The notes under the pieces: generated by a model | Database searches by the model: none | Told to the model about the DNA's origin: nothing | The model's input: only the letters and a program-made list of their open reading frames with translations | Shown here: positions 17,302 to 26,475 of the stretch, one piece after another | Numbering within the stretch: the stretch's first letter is position 1 | Layout: every line of letters starts with the position of its first letter | Translations under genes and position numbers: made by a program | NCBI RefSeq assembly: GCF_023715645.1 | Contig: NZ_JAMBOP010000003.1 | Location: 186,001 to 250,000 of the forward strand | From: Bacillus cytotoxicus | Lineage (GTDB): Bacteria > Bacillota > Bacilli > Bacillales > Bacillaceae_G | Direction of reading: 5' to 3' | DNA: 64,000 nt

Positions 17302-18504
17302 TCACTCAATCAGCCTATATATCTTTTCCACTTCCGCTTCATTACCATAATTCCGTTGACTAACATTGTTGACAATTTTATTTCTAAATTCGACATCATC
17401 AACTAACTTTTTTATACCTTCGATAATTCCATCAACACCCATTGGACAAATACATCCATCTACTCCATCCTCTAACTGGCTTTTTGCAGTTGGAAAATTA
17501 GTTATAAGCACAGGCTTTCCAAGAATTTGTGCTTCACGGACTGTCACAGCCTTTCCTTCATATCTAGATGGTTGGACATATATATCACACGCTTTTATGT
17601 ACGGATAAGGATTAGTCTTCTTCCCCAGTAGAAAGCATCTATCCTGAAGTTCTAATTTATCTATCAATATTTTAAGTTCAGCCTCTTGAGGACCATACCC
17701 AACAATGTACCACTCCATATCGTATCCCTGATTCAATAGTTTTCGAAAGGCATATATAGCATCATCAATCCCTTTAGCATGTGAAAGTCTACCTACAGTT
17801 ACCAGCTTTATCTGATTAGAAGTTACTGGAATTTCATGTGTAACATCTTGATTAGATTGTTCACGTACAAACTCAGGAGATATTATATTTTCGATAACCT
17901 CTACTCTTTTATTAACGTAAGGAAAAATATTAAGAAATGACTCCCTACAACTTTCAGAAACCGCCACAATACTATCCATTCCTTTCCACATTTGATCCTC
18001 CATACGTTTATTAAGCGGTATGTTTGAGTAGTCTGTATGAATCCAACCAATCTTCCTTTTCGCACGGACCTTATCACCTACGAAATAATGAGGCCATAAA
18101 AAGCTAATTGCAACGTCATATTCTTCCCCCAATCTCGGAAGATATGACAGTGACATTTTCCATCCGTATTGAATAATCAAGTATCCAGGTTCTTCACTCT
18201 TTATATATTTACCATGTAAAGTACCCATCACTCTCGCTATCAATCTTGTTATACCAATAGATGTATTACCCTCTTGCAATATTTGTTTAATTGATTTTCT
18301 AAAAGTAGTGTATTGAGGTATTTCTGGTAATAAATTTGGTTCTTTTGGTAATAAAGAGAAAAATTCTCCTTCATGTTTAAATAACATTAAATCTACGTCA
18401 TATCTACTGTAATCAATTTTATTTAGTAATCCAATCAGACTTCGTTCTACACCACCGATTGCCATGTCAAAAGAAGTGATTAATATTTTTTTCTTTTTCA
18501 TCAT
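17302..18504 (-). CDS. Glycosyltransferase family 4
   Basis: About 400 residues with the GT-B fold. The N-terminal domain starts MMKKKKILITSFDMAIGGVE with the acceptor-side Gly loop. The C-terminal donor domain contains KLVTVGRLSHAKGIDDAI, IVGYGPQEAELK, LLGKKTNPYPYIKACDIYV and QPSRYEGKAVTVREAQ (E-x7-E motif). It adds a sugar from a nucleotide donor to the lipid-linked repeat unit. I chose the ATG at 18504, since GAGG lies 6-9 nt upstream; the upstream start at 18531 lacks an SD. A family-A repeat abuts its stop codon. Confidence 0.88.
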   Translation of the reverse strand: MMKKKKILITSFDMAIGGVERSLIGLLNKIDYSRYDVDLMLFKHEGEFFSLLPKEPNLLPEIPQYTTFRKSIKQILQEGNTSIGITRLIARVMGTLHGKYIKSEEPGYLIIQYGWKMSLSYLPRLGEEYDVAISFLWPHYFVGDKVRAKRKIGWIHTDYSNIPLNKRMEDQMWKGMDSIVAVSESCRESFLNIFPYVNKRVEVIENIISPEFVREQSNQDVTHEIPVTSNQIKLVTVGRLSHAKGIDDAIYAFRKLLNQGYDMEWYIVGYGPQEAELKILIDKLELQDRCFLLGKKTNPYPYIKACDIYVQPSRYEGKAVTVREAQILGKPVLITNFPTAKSQLEDGVDGCICPMGVDGIIEGIKKLVDDVEFRNKIVNNVSQRNYGNEAEVEKIYRLIE

Positions 18505-18614
18505 CAAATACCTCACAAAATCAATTGTCAACTTCTATTATCCCTTATGATAGCCCCTTATTTTCCCTAGCAAATATAATCGATTGGGTTACGCAAAGTG
18601 GTGACGAAACAAAA

Positions 18615-19772
18615 TTATCCTCTATATTCTTTACACTCTATTCCATATAACGATAACCAATCGGGAATATTACTATTAATATCAAAACCTAATTTTGATA
18701 TATTGTTAATTATCTTTCGTCTTTCAGGTTTTTCTTTTGATAAAGCTTTATAAATTTCTTCAAACCATATCTCAAGCTTTTCGTCTAAACTAATAAATGA
18801 CATTATTCCTAAGCCCATATCAGTATTTCTAGGTATCGTATCTGCAACAACACAAGGTGTACCTGAACATTGCGCTTCTAACGTTACAATACCGAAACCC
18901 TCGAATAAAGAAGGAAATAAGAAAACATCGAATACTTTCAACAGTCTTGGTATATCCGTCCTCACGCCTAAAAATCTTATATTGTTATAAATACCTAGTT
19001 CTTTTGCTTTTAATTCAATAGAGCTTTTTAATGGACCATCACCCACTAAAACAGCAATAAAATTTGTATCTCTCTTTAAAATTTCTTTTAGAACTTGTAG
19101 GATAAAAATATGATTTTTTGATTCTGAAAAACGGCCAATATGACCTATTATTTTCGCCTCATCTGGTATATTAAGCTCTTTTCTCATACTGGCAACATCT
19201 CTTATGTCCACATCAGTAAATTGGCTAATTTCTATTCCATTTTTGATCAACTCTACCTTATTATCGTTAATTATTCCTTCACCAAATAAAAAACGTGCAG
19301 CTTCAATACTGCACGCACAATAATCTGTTCCAGCATATTTAATAATAGATTGCAAAACCTTTAGGGTAATTTTCGCTTTAATTCCAGATCCTTGCGGCCA
19401 ATTATTACTGTGAGAATGACAAACCCTTTTCTTTATACCTACCATTTTCGCAGCCAACGCAGCAAAACCACCTTGGTAATCGGTATGTGCATGTACAGCT
19501 ACATATTGATTATCAGACATTATCTTTGTAAGTTCTTTCATATACGCAAAAGGCCCTACTTGCCCTAAGCTTGGAATTCTATAGACTTTACCGCCTAATA
19601 CTGCTATTTCTTCATCATAGTCACACTTCTCAGTTCTGTGAGATACAAAATCAAATTGAATTTGTGATTTGTCTATATTTCTATATATATTCATCAACAG
19701 CGTTTCAGCACCACCTCGATTCATAGCACTGACAATGTGCAAAACTCTTGTGGTCTTTTTAGCCTTAACCAT
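18615..19772 (-). CDS. Glycosyltransferase family 4 (EpsF-like)
   Basis: 385 residues. N-terminus RVLHIVSAMNRGGAETLLMN is the signature seen in B. subtilis EpsF-type enzymes; then ...HSHSNNW in the acceptor domain, IGHIGRFSESKNH at the domain boundary, VGDGPLKSSIE, FLGVRTDIPRLLKVFDVF and PSLFEGFGIVTLEAQ in the donor domain. It transfers a nucleotide-activated sugar during repeat-unit assembly. It closely resembles the gene at 21816-22925, suggesting duplication within the operon. Start ATG at 19772 after GGGGTAGG. Confidence 0.9.
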   Translation of the reverse strand: MVKAKKTTRVLHIVSAMNRGGAETLLMNIYRNIDKSQIQFDFVSHRTEKCDYDEEIAVLGGKVYRIPSLGQVGPFAYMKELTKIMSDNQYVAVHAHTDYQGGFAALAAKMVGIKKRVCHSHSNNWPQGSGIKAKITLKVLQSIIKYAGTDYCACSIEAARFLFGEGIINDNKVELIKNGIEISQFTDVDIRDVASMRKELNIPDEAKIIGHIGRFSESKNHIFILQVLKEILKRDTNFIAVLVGDGPLKSSIELKAKELGIYNNIRFLGVRTDIPRLLKVFDVFLFPSLFEGFGIVTLEAQCSGTPCVVADTIPRNTDMGLGIMSFISLDEKLEIWFEEIYKALSKEKPERRKIINNISKLGFDINSNIPDWLSLYGIECKEYRG

Positions 19773-19819
19773 TGAAACCTACCCCAATCTTATAATCGAT
19801 TCCATATATTGAACCTTTA

Positions 19820-20884
19820 TTATCCCAAAAAATTACTCTTATAAATAATGCTCAAAGTAATTACATGCTCATAAACAAAATAAACAAAATAACACACTAC
19901 AATCGCATAATAGATAAACTTCTGATCCTTTTTAGTAAATAGCTTTACAACCCAAGAAATTAATATTAATTGGTACAATCCAAAATAAATAGTAAACCTT
20001 GCAAAAATCCAATTTTGGGTAGAAATAAGCATAAAAACTGCACCCAGTAATGCCATATTTACAACGTAATCACTCTTTGGAAAAAGTTCCCTAAGCCTTT
20101 CTCTACCAAAGTACGCAAGAATGAGCGGTGCAGCATCAACAGCAACTCTAAGTATATTGGCACCACCTTCATGAAAATCCTTATAGTGACCATATTGAGT
20201 ATCCCCTATTGCTGCAAAGAAAACTTCAGAAAATTTATTAAACCCTATTACGATAAGCACCGCTAAAAAAAGAAGGATAAATGTTGTTGATGACCAAGCT
20301 TTTCTTCGAATTAAAAAATATATTGGTATCAGAACAAGTGCACTCTGATGAAATGTTGATGCAAGCAGAACGATGAGAATGTATTTTTTCCAGTTACCAT
20401 CAAGGATATATTTGGTGGCAGCGAAAATTATAGCTGCAGCTAAATATTGTCTAATTCCATTCATTGATGTTAAGTACATACCAGATGTGATATAGACATA
20501 TAAGCTTAAATCGATTAACCTTGAATACTTATATAGAATGAACACGATTAGTACATTTGTTATCAATGCAGCACTAAAAACCATGACCTGAGGATCATCT
20601 GTATACTTTTGTAAAACCATTTGAAAAATATTGAATCCCATGTCTTTGTTTTTTTGGATATATTCCCAATTGAAATTAGTAACAGTGTACGCATGCATAT
20701 AAAAGTATGTATCCCCGATATTATTTCGAAGCCCGGCTACCAACACAAGCGATAGAGAGGTCATTAAAATCAGAAATTGATTCGGCTTTATCAATGCATG
20801 CCCCGTGGTTACAGGCACAGCAAAATATCTTGCAAAAAAAGAGAACATAAATACTATAGCAAGATTCATCCAAAGTATAGTCAT
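19820..20884 (-). CDS. EpsG-like polysaccharide polymerase (Wzy type)
   Basis: 354 residues with about 9-10 hydrophobic segments. It has the EpsG family pattern: LVLVAGLRNNIGDTYFYMHAY near residue 60, a DMGFNIFQMVLQK segment in the loop, and SGMYLTSMNGIRQYLAAAI (the conserved N-x-x-R-Q motif). It likely polymerises undecaprenyl-linked repeat units at the outer face of the membrane. Start ATG at 20884 with AAAGGAAA upstream. It lies between two glycosyltransferases, as epsG does in B. subtilis. Confidence 0.85.
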   Translation of the reverse strand: MTILWMNLAIVFMFSFFARYFAVPVTTGHALIKPNQFLILMTSLSLVLVAGLRNNIGDTYFYMHAYTVTNFNWEYIQKNKDMGFNIFQMVLQKYTDDPQVMVFSAALITNVLIVFILYKYSRLIDLSLYVYITSGMYLTSMNGIRQYLAAAIIFAATKYILDGNWKKYILIVLLASTFHQSALVLIPIYFLIRRKAWSSTTFILLFLAVLIVIGFNKFSEVFFAAIGDTQYGHYKDFHEGGANILRVAVDAAPLILAYFGRERLRELFPKSDYVVNMALLGAVFMLISTQNWIFARFTIYFGLYQLILISWVVKLFTKKDQKFIYYAIVVCYFVYFVYEHVITLSIIYKSNFLG

Positions 20885-20916
20885 CTGTTATTTCCTTTCA
20901 ACATATTACTTAGCCT

Positions 20917-21810
20917 CTATGTTACTTCTGACACTCTTGTTTTTGCTGAGATGTAACAATAAAGCGCAATCCCAATTGGAATAGCAAGAAATGTAAGAAT
21001 TTTACACGGCGTCTCATTCATAAATCTTCTATTTTTTGATATAAGACTACTAGATATATAATGAATAGCTTGTCTAAATTTAAATGATTGGCTTACAAAC
21101 GGCAACTTCATCAATTCCTTACGATAAAAAGCAAAACCTTTTGGATTTCTCCGATATTGCTTTAGCATATTCATAGATGAACCATCAGGCAGATATTCAA
21201 CACAGCAAAGAACTTCATTCAGCAGTAACATTTCGTATTGTCTATCAAGCATATAGTACTTATATGCTAATCCTACATATTTTTCATTTTTAAAAATTGG
21301 GTATGGATACTGCTTCGTCAATGCCGTGCGATATACAAGCTTTTTATCTCCAATCACACCATGTTTGTTATAGAGATTAAAAAGTGTGGAACTTTTAAGA
21401 TTTTTGGGTAACTCTGAACCAATGATTCTTCCATCAGTATACGAATCCAATCCAATTATGCCGCTAATTTCGTCACTTCCATACTTGCCCCAAAAAGAAA
21501 GAATTTTTTCCACGGCATCCTCCGGCATGTAGTCATCAGAATCAATACATACATTTAGTTCTGTGTCAATCATCTCATAAGCTGTATTGTGAGCACCGTG
21601 CATACCTTGATTTTTTTGCCAATAATAGTTTATTTCTATACAATTTTCAGCTCGCCAGCTGCTCACCAATTCTTTTGTGTGATCACTTGAACCATCGTCT
21701 ATAATTAACCATACAAAATCCTTGTTTGTTTGACGTTTCAAACTTTCATAACATTTATGAAGACAATACGCCCTGTTAAAAGTAGGCGTAAAAATAGTTA
21801 ACTTCTTCAA
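20917..21810 (-). CDS. Glycosyltransferase family 2
   Basis: About 297 residues with the GT-A fold: LTIFTPTFNRAYCLHKCYES, VWLIIDDGSSDHTKEL, NQGMHGAHNTAYEMI and the metal-binding CIDSDDYMPEDAV. It has a hydrophobic C-terminal helix (about residues 275-292). It resembles EpsH/EpsE-type family 2 enzymes and likely adds one residue of the repeat unit. I favour a TTG start at 21810, because GAGGTG lies 6 nt upstream of it; the GTG at 21819 overlaps the preceding stop in a GTGA arrangement and has no SD. Confidence 0.87.
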   Translation of the reverse strand: MKKLTIFTPTFNRAYCLHKCYESLKRQTNKDFVWLIIDDGSSDHTKELVSSWRAENCIEINYYWQKNQGMHGAHNTAYEMIDTELNVCIDSDDYMPEDAVEKILSFWGKYGSDEISGIIGLDSYTDGRIIGSELPKNLKSSTLFNLYNKHGVIGDKKLVYRTALTKQYPYPIFKNEKYVGLAYKYYMLDRQYEMLLLNEVLCCVEYLPDGSSMNMLKQYRRNPKGFAFYRKELMKLPFVSQSFKFRQAIHYISSSLISKNRRFMNETPCKILTFLAIPIGIALYCYISAKTRVSEVT

Positions 21811-21815
21811 TCGAT

Positions 21816-22925
21816 TCACCTCGACACTGCTAAATAAAAATCTTTCGTTAATTCCGCAGTATTTTTTATATCATACCCTTTTTTAGATAACGCTTGATCT
21901 GGCATATTTCTTGGTAAGCTCCTAGATTCTACGCTGTTTATTTTTTCTATCCATATCTTCTTATCATTCATAGGAAAATACTCTATTAAATTCATCCCTA
22001 AATCGACTTCCCTTGTAATAGTATCTGATATAACACAAGGCAACCCAGCTCCTTGCGCCTCTATAAGAGTAACCGGCAACCCTTCATGAATAGATGGAAA
22101 CACAAACACATCGAATGCTTGAAGCAATCGATGTATATCACTCCGTATTCCAAGAAACTTTACATTCCTCTCTAAGTTCAACTCTACTACTTTCTTTTCA
22201 ATTTGTAAGCGAAGTGGTCCATCTCCCACTAAAAGAAGAATAGAATTCGGTTTAAGATTGATTAATTGTGCAAATATATCTATAAGAAAGGAATGATTTT
22301 TTTGACGTGCAAACCTTCCGACATGTCCAACTATAAAAGTATCTTGGTGAAGTTGTAATTCCTCTCTCACTTGTTTTCTAATCTGAGGAGAAAATGTGAA
22401 TTTATCACATTCAATCCCATTCTTTAATATTTTTGTTGTAGTTGCTTTCTCTGCAAATAACCACTGAGCAGCTGCATTCGAACATGCTAACAAATGTGTT
22501 GCACATGGAAACACATATTTCCCTGCATACCATTTATACATCTTCGCCGCAATGCCGCCCTCACTACTCGTATTATGACTATGAGCAATTCGAATTGGAA
22601 TACCTGCTTTTTTGGCTGAGCGGAGGACAAATCCGCTCATTTTATCCATGTGAGAGTGCACGATTTTATATTCTTGTTGCGACGAAAAGAAAGTATCTAA
22701 AGTTTTGATGTATCCTGTATGTCCAACATCAGTAACATATGGAACTCGATGAACTTTTCCACCTAACGCCATTATTTCCTCATCAAATACCCCTTCTTTA
22801 CAAGTTAGAAAGTCAAATTGGATTTTAGATCGATCTAAATTTCGGTATAAATTCATAATTAAAGTTTCTGCTCCGCCTCGATTCATATTTACAACTACGT
22901 GTAATATTCTTAATGGACAGCCCAC
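21816..22925 (-). CDS. Glycosyltransferase family 4 (EpsF-like)
   Basis: 369 residues. RILHVVVNMNRGGAETLIMN at the N-terminus, RIAHSHNTSSEGG, VGHVGRFARQKNH, LVGDGPLRLQIEKK, FLGIRSDIHRLLQAFDVFVF and PSIHEGLPVTLIEAQ: the complete GT4 motif series. It is the second EpsF-like gene of the operon. GTG start at 22925 with GGAGG 7 nt upstream, itself inside the 3' end of the preceding gene, so the two overlap by 16 bp and are translationally coupled. Function: sugar addition to the lipid-linked repeat unit. Confidence 0.9.
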   Translation of the reverse strand: MGCPLRILHVVVNMNRGGAETLIMNLYRNLDRSKIQFDFLTCKEGVFDEEIMALGGKVHRVPYVTDVGHTGYIKTLDTFFSSQQEYKIVHSHMDKMSGFVLRSAKKAGIPIRIAHSHNTSSEGGIAAKMYKWYAGKYVFPCATHLLACSNAAAQWLFAEKATTTKILKNGIECDKFTFSPQIRKQVREELQLHQDTFIVGHVGRFARQKNHSFLIDIFAQLINLKPNSILLLVGDGPLRLQIEKKVVELNLERNVKFLGIRSDIHRLLQAFDVFVFPSIHEGLPVTLIEAQGAGLPCVISDTITREVDLGMNLIEYFPMNDKKIWIEKINSVESRSLPRNMPDQALSKKGYDIKNTAELTKDFYLAVSR

Positions 22926-24064
22926 TTTAATTCCTCCGTTTCACCCATGAACATAGCATAAATATCTTTTGTTTCATCTAACACTTCATGAATAGCGTAT
23001 TTATTTTCAATCATCTTACGTCCAGTACTCCCAAATTGAACACTTAGGTTAGGATTTTGAATAAAGTGTTTTATTTTATTAGACATCTCCACTATATTGT
23101 CATGGCTTACAATCCAACCATTTTCATTATTAAGAATAAGCTCTCTATGCCCTCGATTATCAGTTGCTACAACTGGAAGAGCACAAGCCATCGCCTCCAT
23201 AATATTCACTGGTAAACCTTCACGAAGACTAGATGCAACAGCAAGATCACACATTGGTAATAATGAGGAAATATCGTTTCGATAACCAAGGAAATGAACC
23301 ATCTCGGTAACTCCTAGGCGAAAAGCCAAATTCTTACAATCCTCCATTAATGGACCGTTTCCTGCAAGTAAAAGCTTCGCATTCGGAACTTCATTCTTTA
23401 ATAAGGATAATGATTGAATCAACAATTGCTGATTTTTATTTTTGTTAAATTCAGCAGCATACAACATTAAAAAGTCATCTGATTTATATCCGGATTGCTC
23501 CTTTAAACTTTGTTTGTGAGTTTCAGTTATCGGCCTAAATTGTTCCGTATCCACCCCTATTCCATGAATGTGTTCAATACTCCCTGCTTGAAATCGATGT
23601 TTCACGGCACGATTGTAATCTTCCTTATTGATTGTTATGAGACAATCTGTATAATGAGCCAGCATTTTTTCAATTGGATAATATACAAACCAATTTATAA
23701 GCGGGGCACCCTTACAAAAATGAAATCCATGAGCTGTATAAATCACTTTTGTTCCTTCTCTTCTTGCTGTTTTTGCAGCTAAGCGGGCAATTACTCCTCC
23801 CATTGGAGTATGGCAATGGATAATGCTATATTTATTTTTATCGATAATTGATGCGAGCTTCTTATATGCATGATAGTTTTGCAGTTTAAAAGGAGATCTT
23901 TGGATAGGAATGTCGTACTTTTTATTTACATATGGAAGCTGTATATTGCCACTTGCAGCAACATGTACCTCCCAGCCTTGCTCTGTGAACCATTTCATAA
24001 AAGGTAAATGAAATGCTTTGAAATGATAGTCTACTGTCGCACAAAACAACACTCTCTTAGACAC
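22910..24064 (-). CDS. Glycosyltransferase family 4 (EpsD-like)
   Basis: 384 residues. KRVLFCATVDYHFKAFHLPFM at the N-terminus, IHCHTPMGGVIARLAAK, VIYTAHGFHFCKGAP, LLAGNGPLMEDCKNL, FLGYRNDISSLLPMCDLAVA and SSLREGLPVNIMEAMAC. The start and the TAHGFHF segment are characteristic of EpsD and related enzymes that act early in repeat-unit assembly on the bacillosamine-type primer. It follows the EpsC-like dehydratase as epsD does in B. subtilis. GTG start at 24064; its SD is weak. Confidence 0.9.
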   Translation of the reverse strand: MSKRVLFCATVDYHFKAFHLPFMKWFTEQGWEVHVAASGNIQLPYVNKKYDIPIQRSPFKLQNYHAYKKLASIIDKNKYSIIHCHTPMGGVIARLAAKTARREGTKVIYTAHGFHFCKGAPLINWFVYYPIEKMLAHYTDCLITINKEDYNRAVKHRFQAGSIEHIHGIGVDTEQFRPITETHKQSLKEQSGYKSDDFLMLYAAEFNKNKNQQLLIQSLSLLKNEVPNAKLLLAGNGPLMEDCKNLAFRLGVTEMVHFLGYRNDISSLLPMCDLAVASSLREGLPVNIMEAMACALPVVATDNRGHRELILNNENGWIVSHDNIVEMSNKIKHFIQNPNLSVQFGSTGRKMIENKYAIHEVLDETKDIYAMFMGETEELKWAVH

Positions 24065-24119
24065 TTAGAACACACCCATTCAACTATATTGTCAATTCAA
24101 ATACAGTTTACATAAACAC

Positions 24120-25946
24120 TTAACCAGATATCGGAATTAAAGGTTTTGAAACATGATGGCTATTAGCTAAGTGTAATAGCTTGTTTCGCAACTCTACTTT
24201 ATTCAAATCCGAGTATGCAGAAATGATTTTTTCAATTTCTTCCATATAAACATTCGTTTCTTTTCCTACATAAATTCTCGGATAAATTTGTTGTTCATTC
24301 ATTTCATCATTTTTTAATAACTCTTCAAAAAGCTTCTCCCCTGGTCTCATTCCAGTAAATTCTATTCCTATTTCTTCAATAGAGTTTCCGGATAATTTAA
24401 TTAAATTTTTCGCAAGATCAACAATTTTTACAGGTTCCCCCATATCCAATACAAAAATTTCTCCGCCCTTAGCAACCGCTCCAGCTTGTATAACGAGCCT
24501 TGATGCTTCCGGAATAGTCATAAAATAACGAACCATATCAGGATGAGTAACGGTAACTGGTCCACCTTTTTGAATTTGCTTTTTAAATAGCGGGATTACA
24601 CTACCTCGACTTCCTAATACATTACCAAAACGAACTGCAACGAACTTTGTATGACTTGTTTTATCCTTGTATTGAATAATCATTTCTGCTAACCTTTTCG
24701 TCGCCCCCATGACACTTGTTGGGTTAACTGCCTTATCCGAAGAAATCATGACAAACGTCTCTACATCATACCAGCTTGCCGCTTCTGCAACATTCATCGT
24801 CCCAATCAAATTGTTTTTTACAGCTTCTTCTGGATTATATTCCATTAACGGTACATGTTTATGCGCAGCAGCATGATAGACAACGTGAGGATGATATTGA
24901 TTCATTATTGCCATCATCTTCTTGTGATCTTGTATATCTGCAATTTCCGAAGTAAGTGTAATCTTCGTATCGCCATATAATTCTTTCAATTCCATTTCAA
25001 TAGAGTAAATACTATTTTCACCATGACCTAATAAAATTAATTGCTTCGGATTAAATTTTGCGACTTGTCTACAAATCTCTGAACCAATTGAACCGCCAGC
25101 ACCGGTTACTAGAATGACTTTATCAGTTACATATCCAGAAATACTATTTATATCCAATTCAACAGGATCACGACCTAACAAGTCCTCTACTTGTACATCA
25201 CGAAATTCATTAACTGAGACTTTCCCCGTTACTAAATCTTCCAACATAGGGAGTATTCGTGTTTTAATTTTTGTTTTCGAACACTCTTTAAAAATGGTAT
25301 TCAAATCTTTTTTACTAAGAGAAGGAATTGCTATTATTATACTTTCAATCTTCAACTCGTGAACGGCACGTTCAATTTGATTCACACCTCCAATTACTGG
25401 AATACCTAAAATATGAAGATGATGTTTTTTCCTATTATCATCAATAAAGGCAACAGGTAATAATTCTGTATCATTATTTTTTAGTAATTGTCTCGTTATC
25501 ATTGTGCCAGCAGATCCTGCTCCAATAATTAATGTTCTCTTTTTTGTATCACCCTGTTTAAAATACACATCCCGAAACATCCGCCAAACAAAACGAGAAC
25601 CTCCAATTAATAAAATGTGAATCATCCATGTAACAACAAGTAAGCGAAAATAAATACCATTCAAAAACACTTGTTGTACTATAGCTGTTATAACGATAGA
25701 AAATGTAATAGCTTTCAAAATAATTAATAATTCACCTATACTAGCGTATTCCCACGCCTTTTTGTACAACTTGTAAATAAAAGCAAAAAAATGATGGCTA
25801 ACTAGCAAAGTTATAGAACTAATTACTGATGATAACGTAATAACATGGAAACTCGCATTCACTAAAAAATAACTAAAGAAAATTGCACTTAATACAATAA
25901 GTGAATCTACTAAAAGTAGTAGCGATAGCCTTTGTCGATATGCCAT
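24120..25946 (-). CDS. UDP-GlcNAc 4,6-dehydratase (EpsC/CapD/PglF-like)
   Basis: 608 residues. Four membrane helices occupy about residues 7-110. A first Rossmann-like domain follows (TLIIGAGSAGTMITRQL, about 140-160), then the catalytic SDR domain from about 270 (ILVTGAGGSIGSEICRQ, VYHAAAHKHVPLMEYNP, ISSDKAVNPTSVMGATKRLAE, AVRFGNVLGSRGSV, GMRPGEKLFEELL). It converts UDP-GlcNAc to the 4-keto-6-deoxy sugar, the first step toward a bacillosamine-like residue, and sits in the membrane. ATG at 25946 with GGGGGGAAGG upstream. A perfect 25-bp hairpin and an EAR-like leader precede it. Confidence 0.93.
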   Translation of the reverse strand: MAYRQRLSLLLLVDSLIVLSAIFFSYFLVNASFHVITLSSVISSITLLVSHHFFAFIYKLYKKAWEYASIGELLIILKAITFSIVITAIVQQVFLNGIYFRLLVVTWMIHILLIGGSRFVWRMFRDVYFKQGDTKKRTLIIGAGSAGTMITRQLLKNNDTELLPVAFIDDNRKKHHLHILGIPVIGGVNQIERAVHELKIESIIIAIPSLSKKDLNTIFKECSKTKIKTRILPMLEDLVTGKVSVNEFRDVQVEDLLGRDPVELDINSISGYVTDKVILVTGAGGSIGSEICRQVAKFNPKQLILLGHGENSIYSIEMELKELYGDTKITLTSEIADIQDHKKMMAIMNQYHPHVVYHAAAHKHVPLMEYNPEEAVKNNLIGTMNVAEAASWYDVETFVMISSDKAVNPTSVMGATKRLAEMIIQYKDKTSHTKFVAVRFGNVLGSRGSVIPLFKKQIQKGGPVTVTHPDMVRYFMTIPEASRLVIQAGAVAKGGEIFVLDMGEPVKIVDLAKNLIKLSGNSIEEIGIEFTGMRPGEKLFEELLKNDEMNEQQIYPRIYVGKETNVYMEEIEKIISAYSDLNKVELRNKLLHLANSHHVSKPLIPISG

Positions 25947-25980
25947 AAACCTTCCCCCCTTTTTATCATTAATTTCAAAA

Positions 25981-26034
25981 ATTAAAGCTTTTACCTATAA
26001 GATTTTAAGAAATCTTATAGGTAAAAGCTTTAAT
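25981..26034 (-). terminator. Perfect 25-bp hairpin before the epsC-like gene
   Basis: Two exactly complementary 25-nt arms (25981-26005 and 26010-26034) with a 4-nt loop, followed on the minus strand by a short U-run. It ends 34 bp before the ATG of the dehydratase. It would act as a terminator or attenuator between the epsB-like and epsC-like genes. Confidence 0.85.
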
Positions 26035-26039
26035 AAAAA

Positions 26040-26165
26040 TGGGCATCTAACCCGCCCTCACATCACACTCTTGATGACTGGCATCTAAGGTTTATCGCAA
26101 CCCACAGCATGATCGAGTTCCTCCATTGATACTGGTAAGGAGACATCACCACATTATAACTTAAA
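26040..26165 (-). ncRNA. Candidate EAR / epsC-type processive antitermination RNA
   Basis: About 125 bp of non-coding, comparatively GC-rich sequence between the epsB-like and epsC-like genes, in the same orientation and just upstream of a strong hairpin. In B. subtilis the eps-associated RNA (EAR; Rfam epsC family) occupies exactly this place and lets RNA polymerase pass terminators further along the operon. I identify it by position and by its GC-richness against AT-rich flanks; I cannot fold it or compare it with the covariance model here. Confidence 0.5.
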
Positions 26166-26182
26166 AGACTCCTTTCTTAAGA

Positions 26183-26367
26183 TATATAAGTCCAAATTAA
26201 AAACCTGCCATAAAACCTCCTTTTTTAGGGGCGGACGAGAGCGTCTGGCCGCGCATAGAAGCGATCAGGGCCTGTTTCTGCCACATGCCAAGTTTTAAAC
26301 AAAAGGAGCATTGTATTCTGCATAGCAGCAATCTATGTGTTAAAAAATCAAGTTGGATTTATATATA
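26183..26367 (+). repeat. Dispersed repeat family A, copy 5
   Basis: TATATAAGTCCAAATTAAA at the left and AAGTTGGATTTATATATAC at the right. The interior (GGACGAGAGCGTCTGGCC, GAAGCGATCAGGGCCTG, TTCTGCCACATGCC) is a somewhat shorter variant. It lies in the epsB-epsC gap, immediately upstream of the candidate EAR RNA. Confidence 0.88.
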
Positions 26368-26475
26368 CTTGTAATTGTATGAAGAACTTCTTGTTAGAAT
26401 GGCTGTAATGATTGATTAGTACGTAGAGAAGTATACACTTAGTAAATATAGAAGTTTATTGCACTGCGAAAATTT

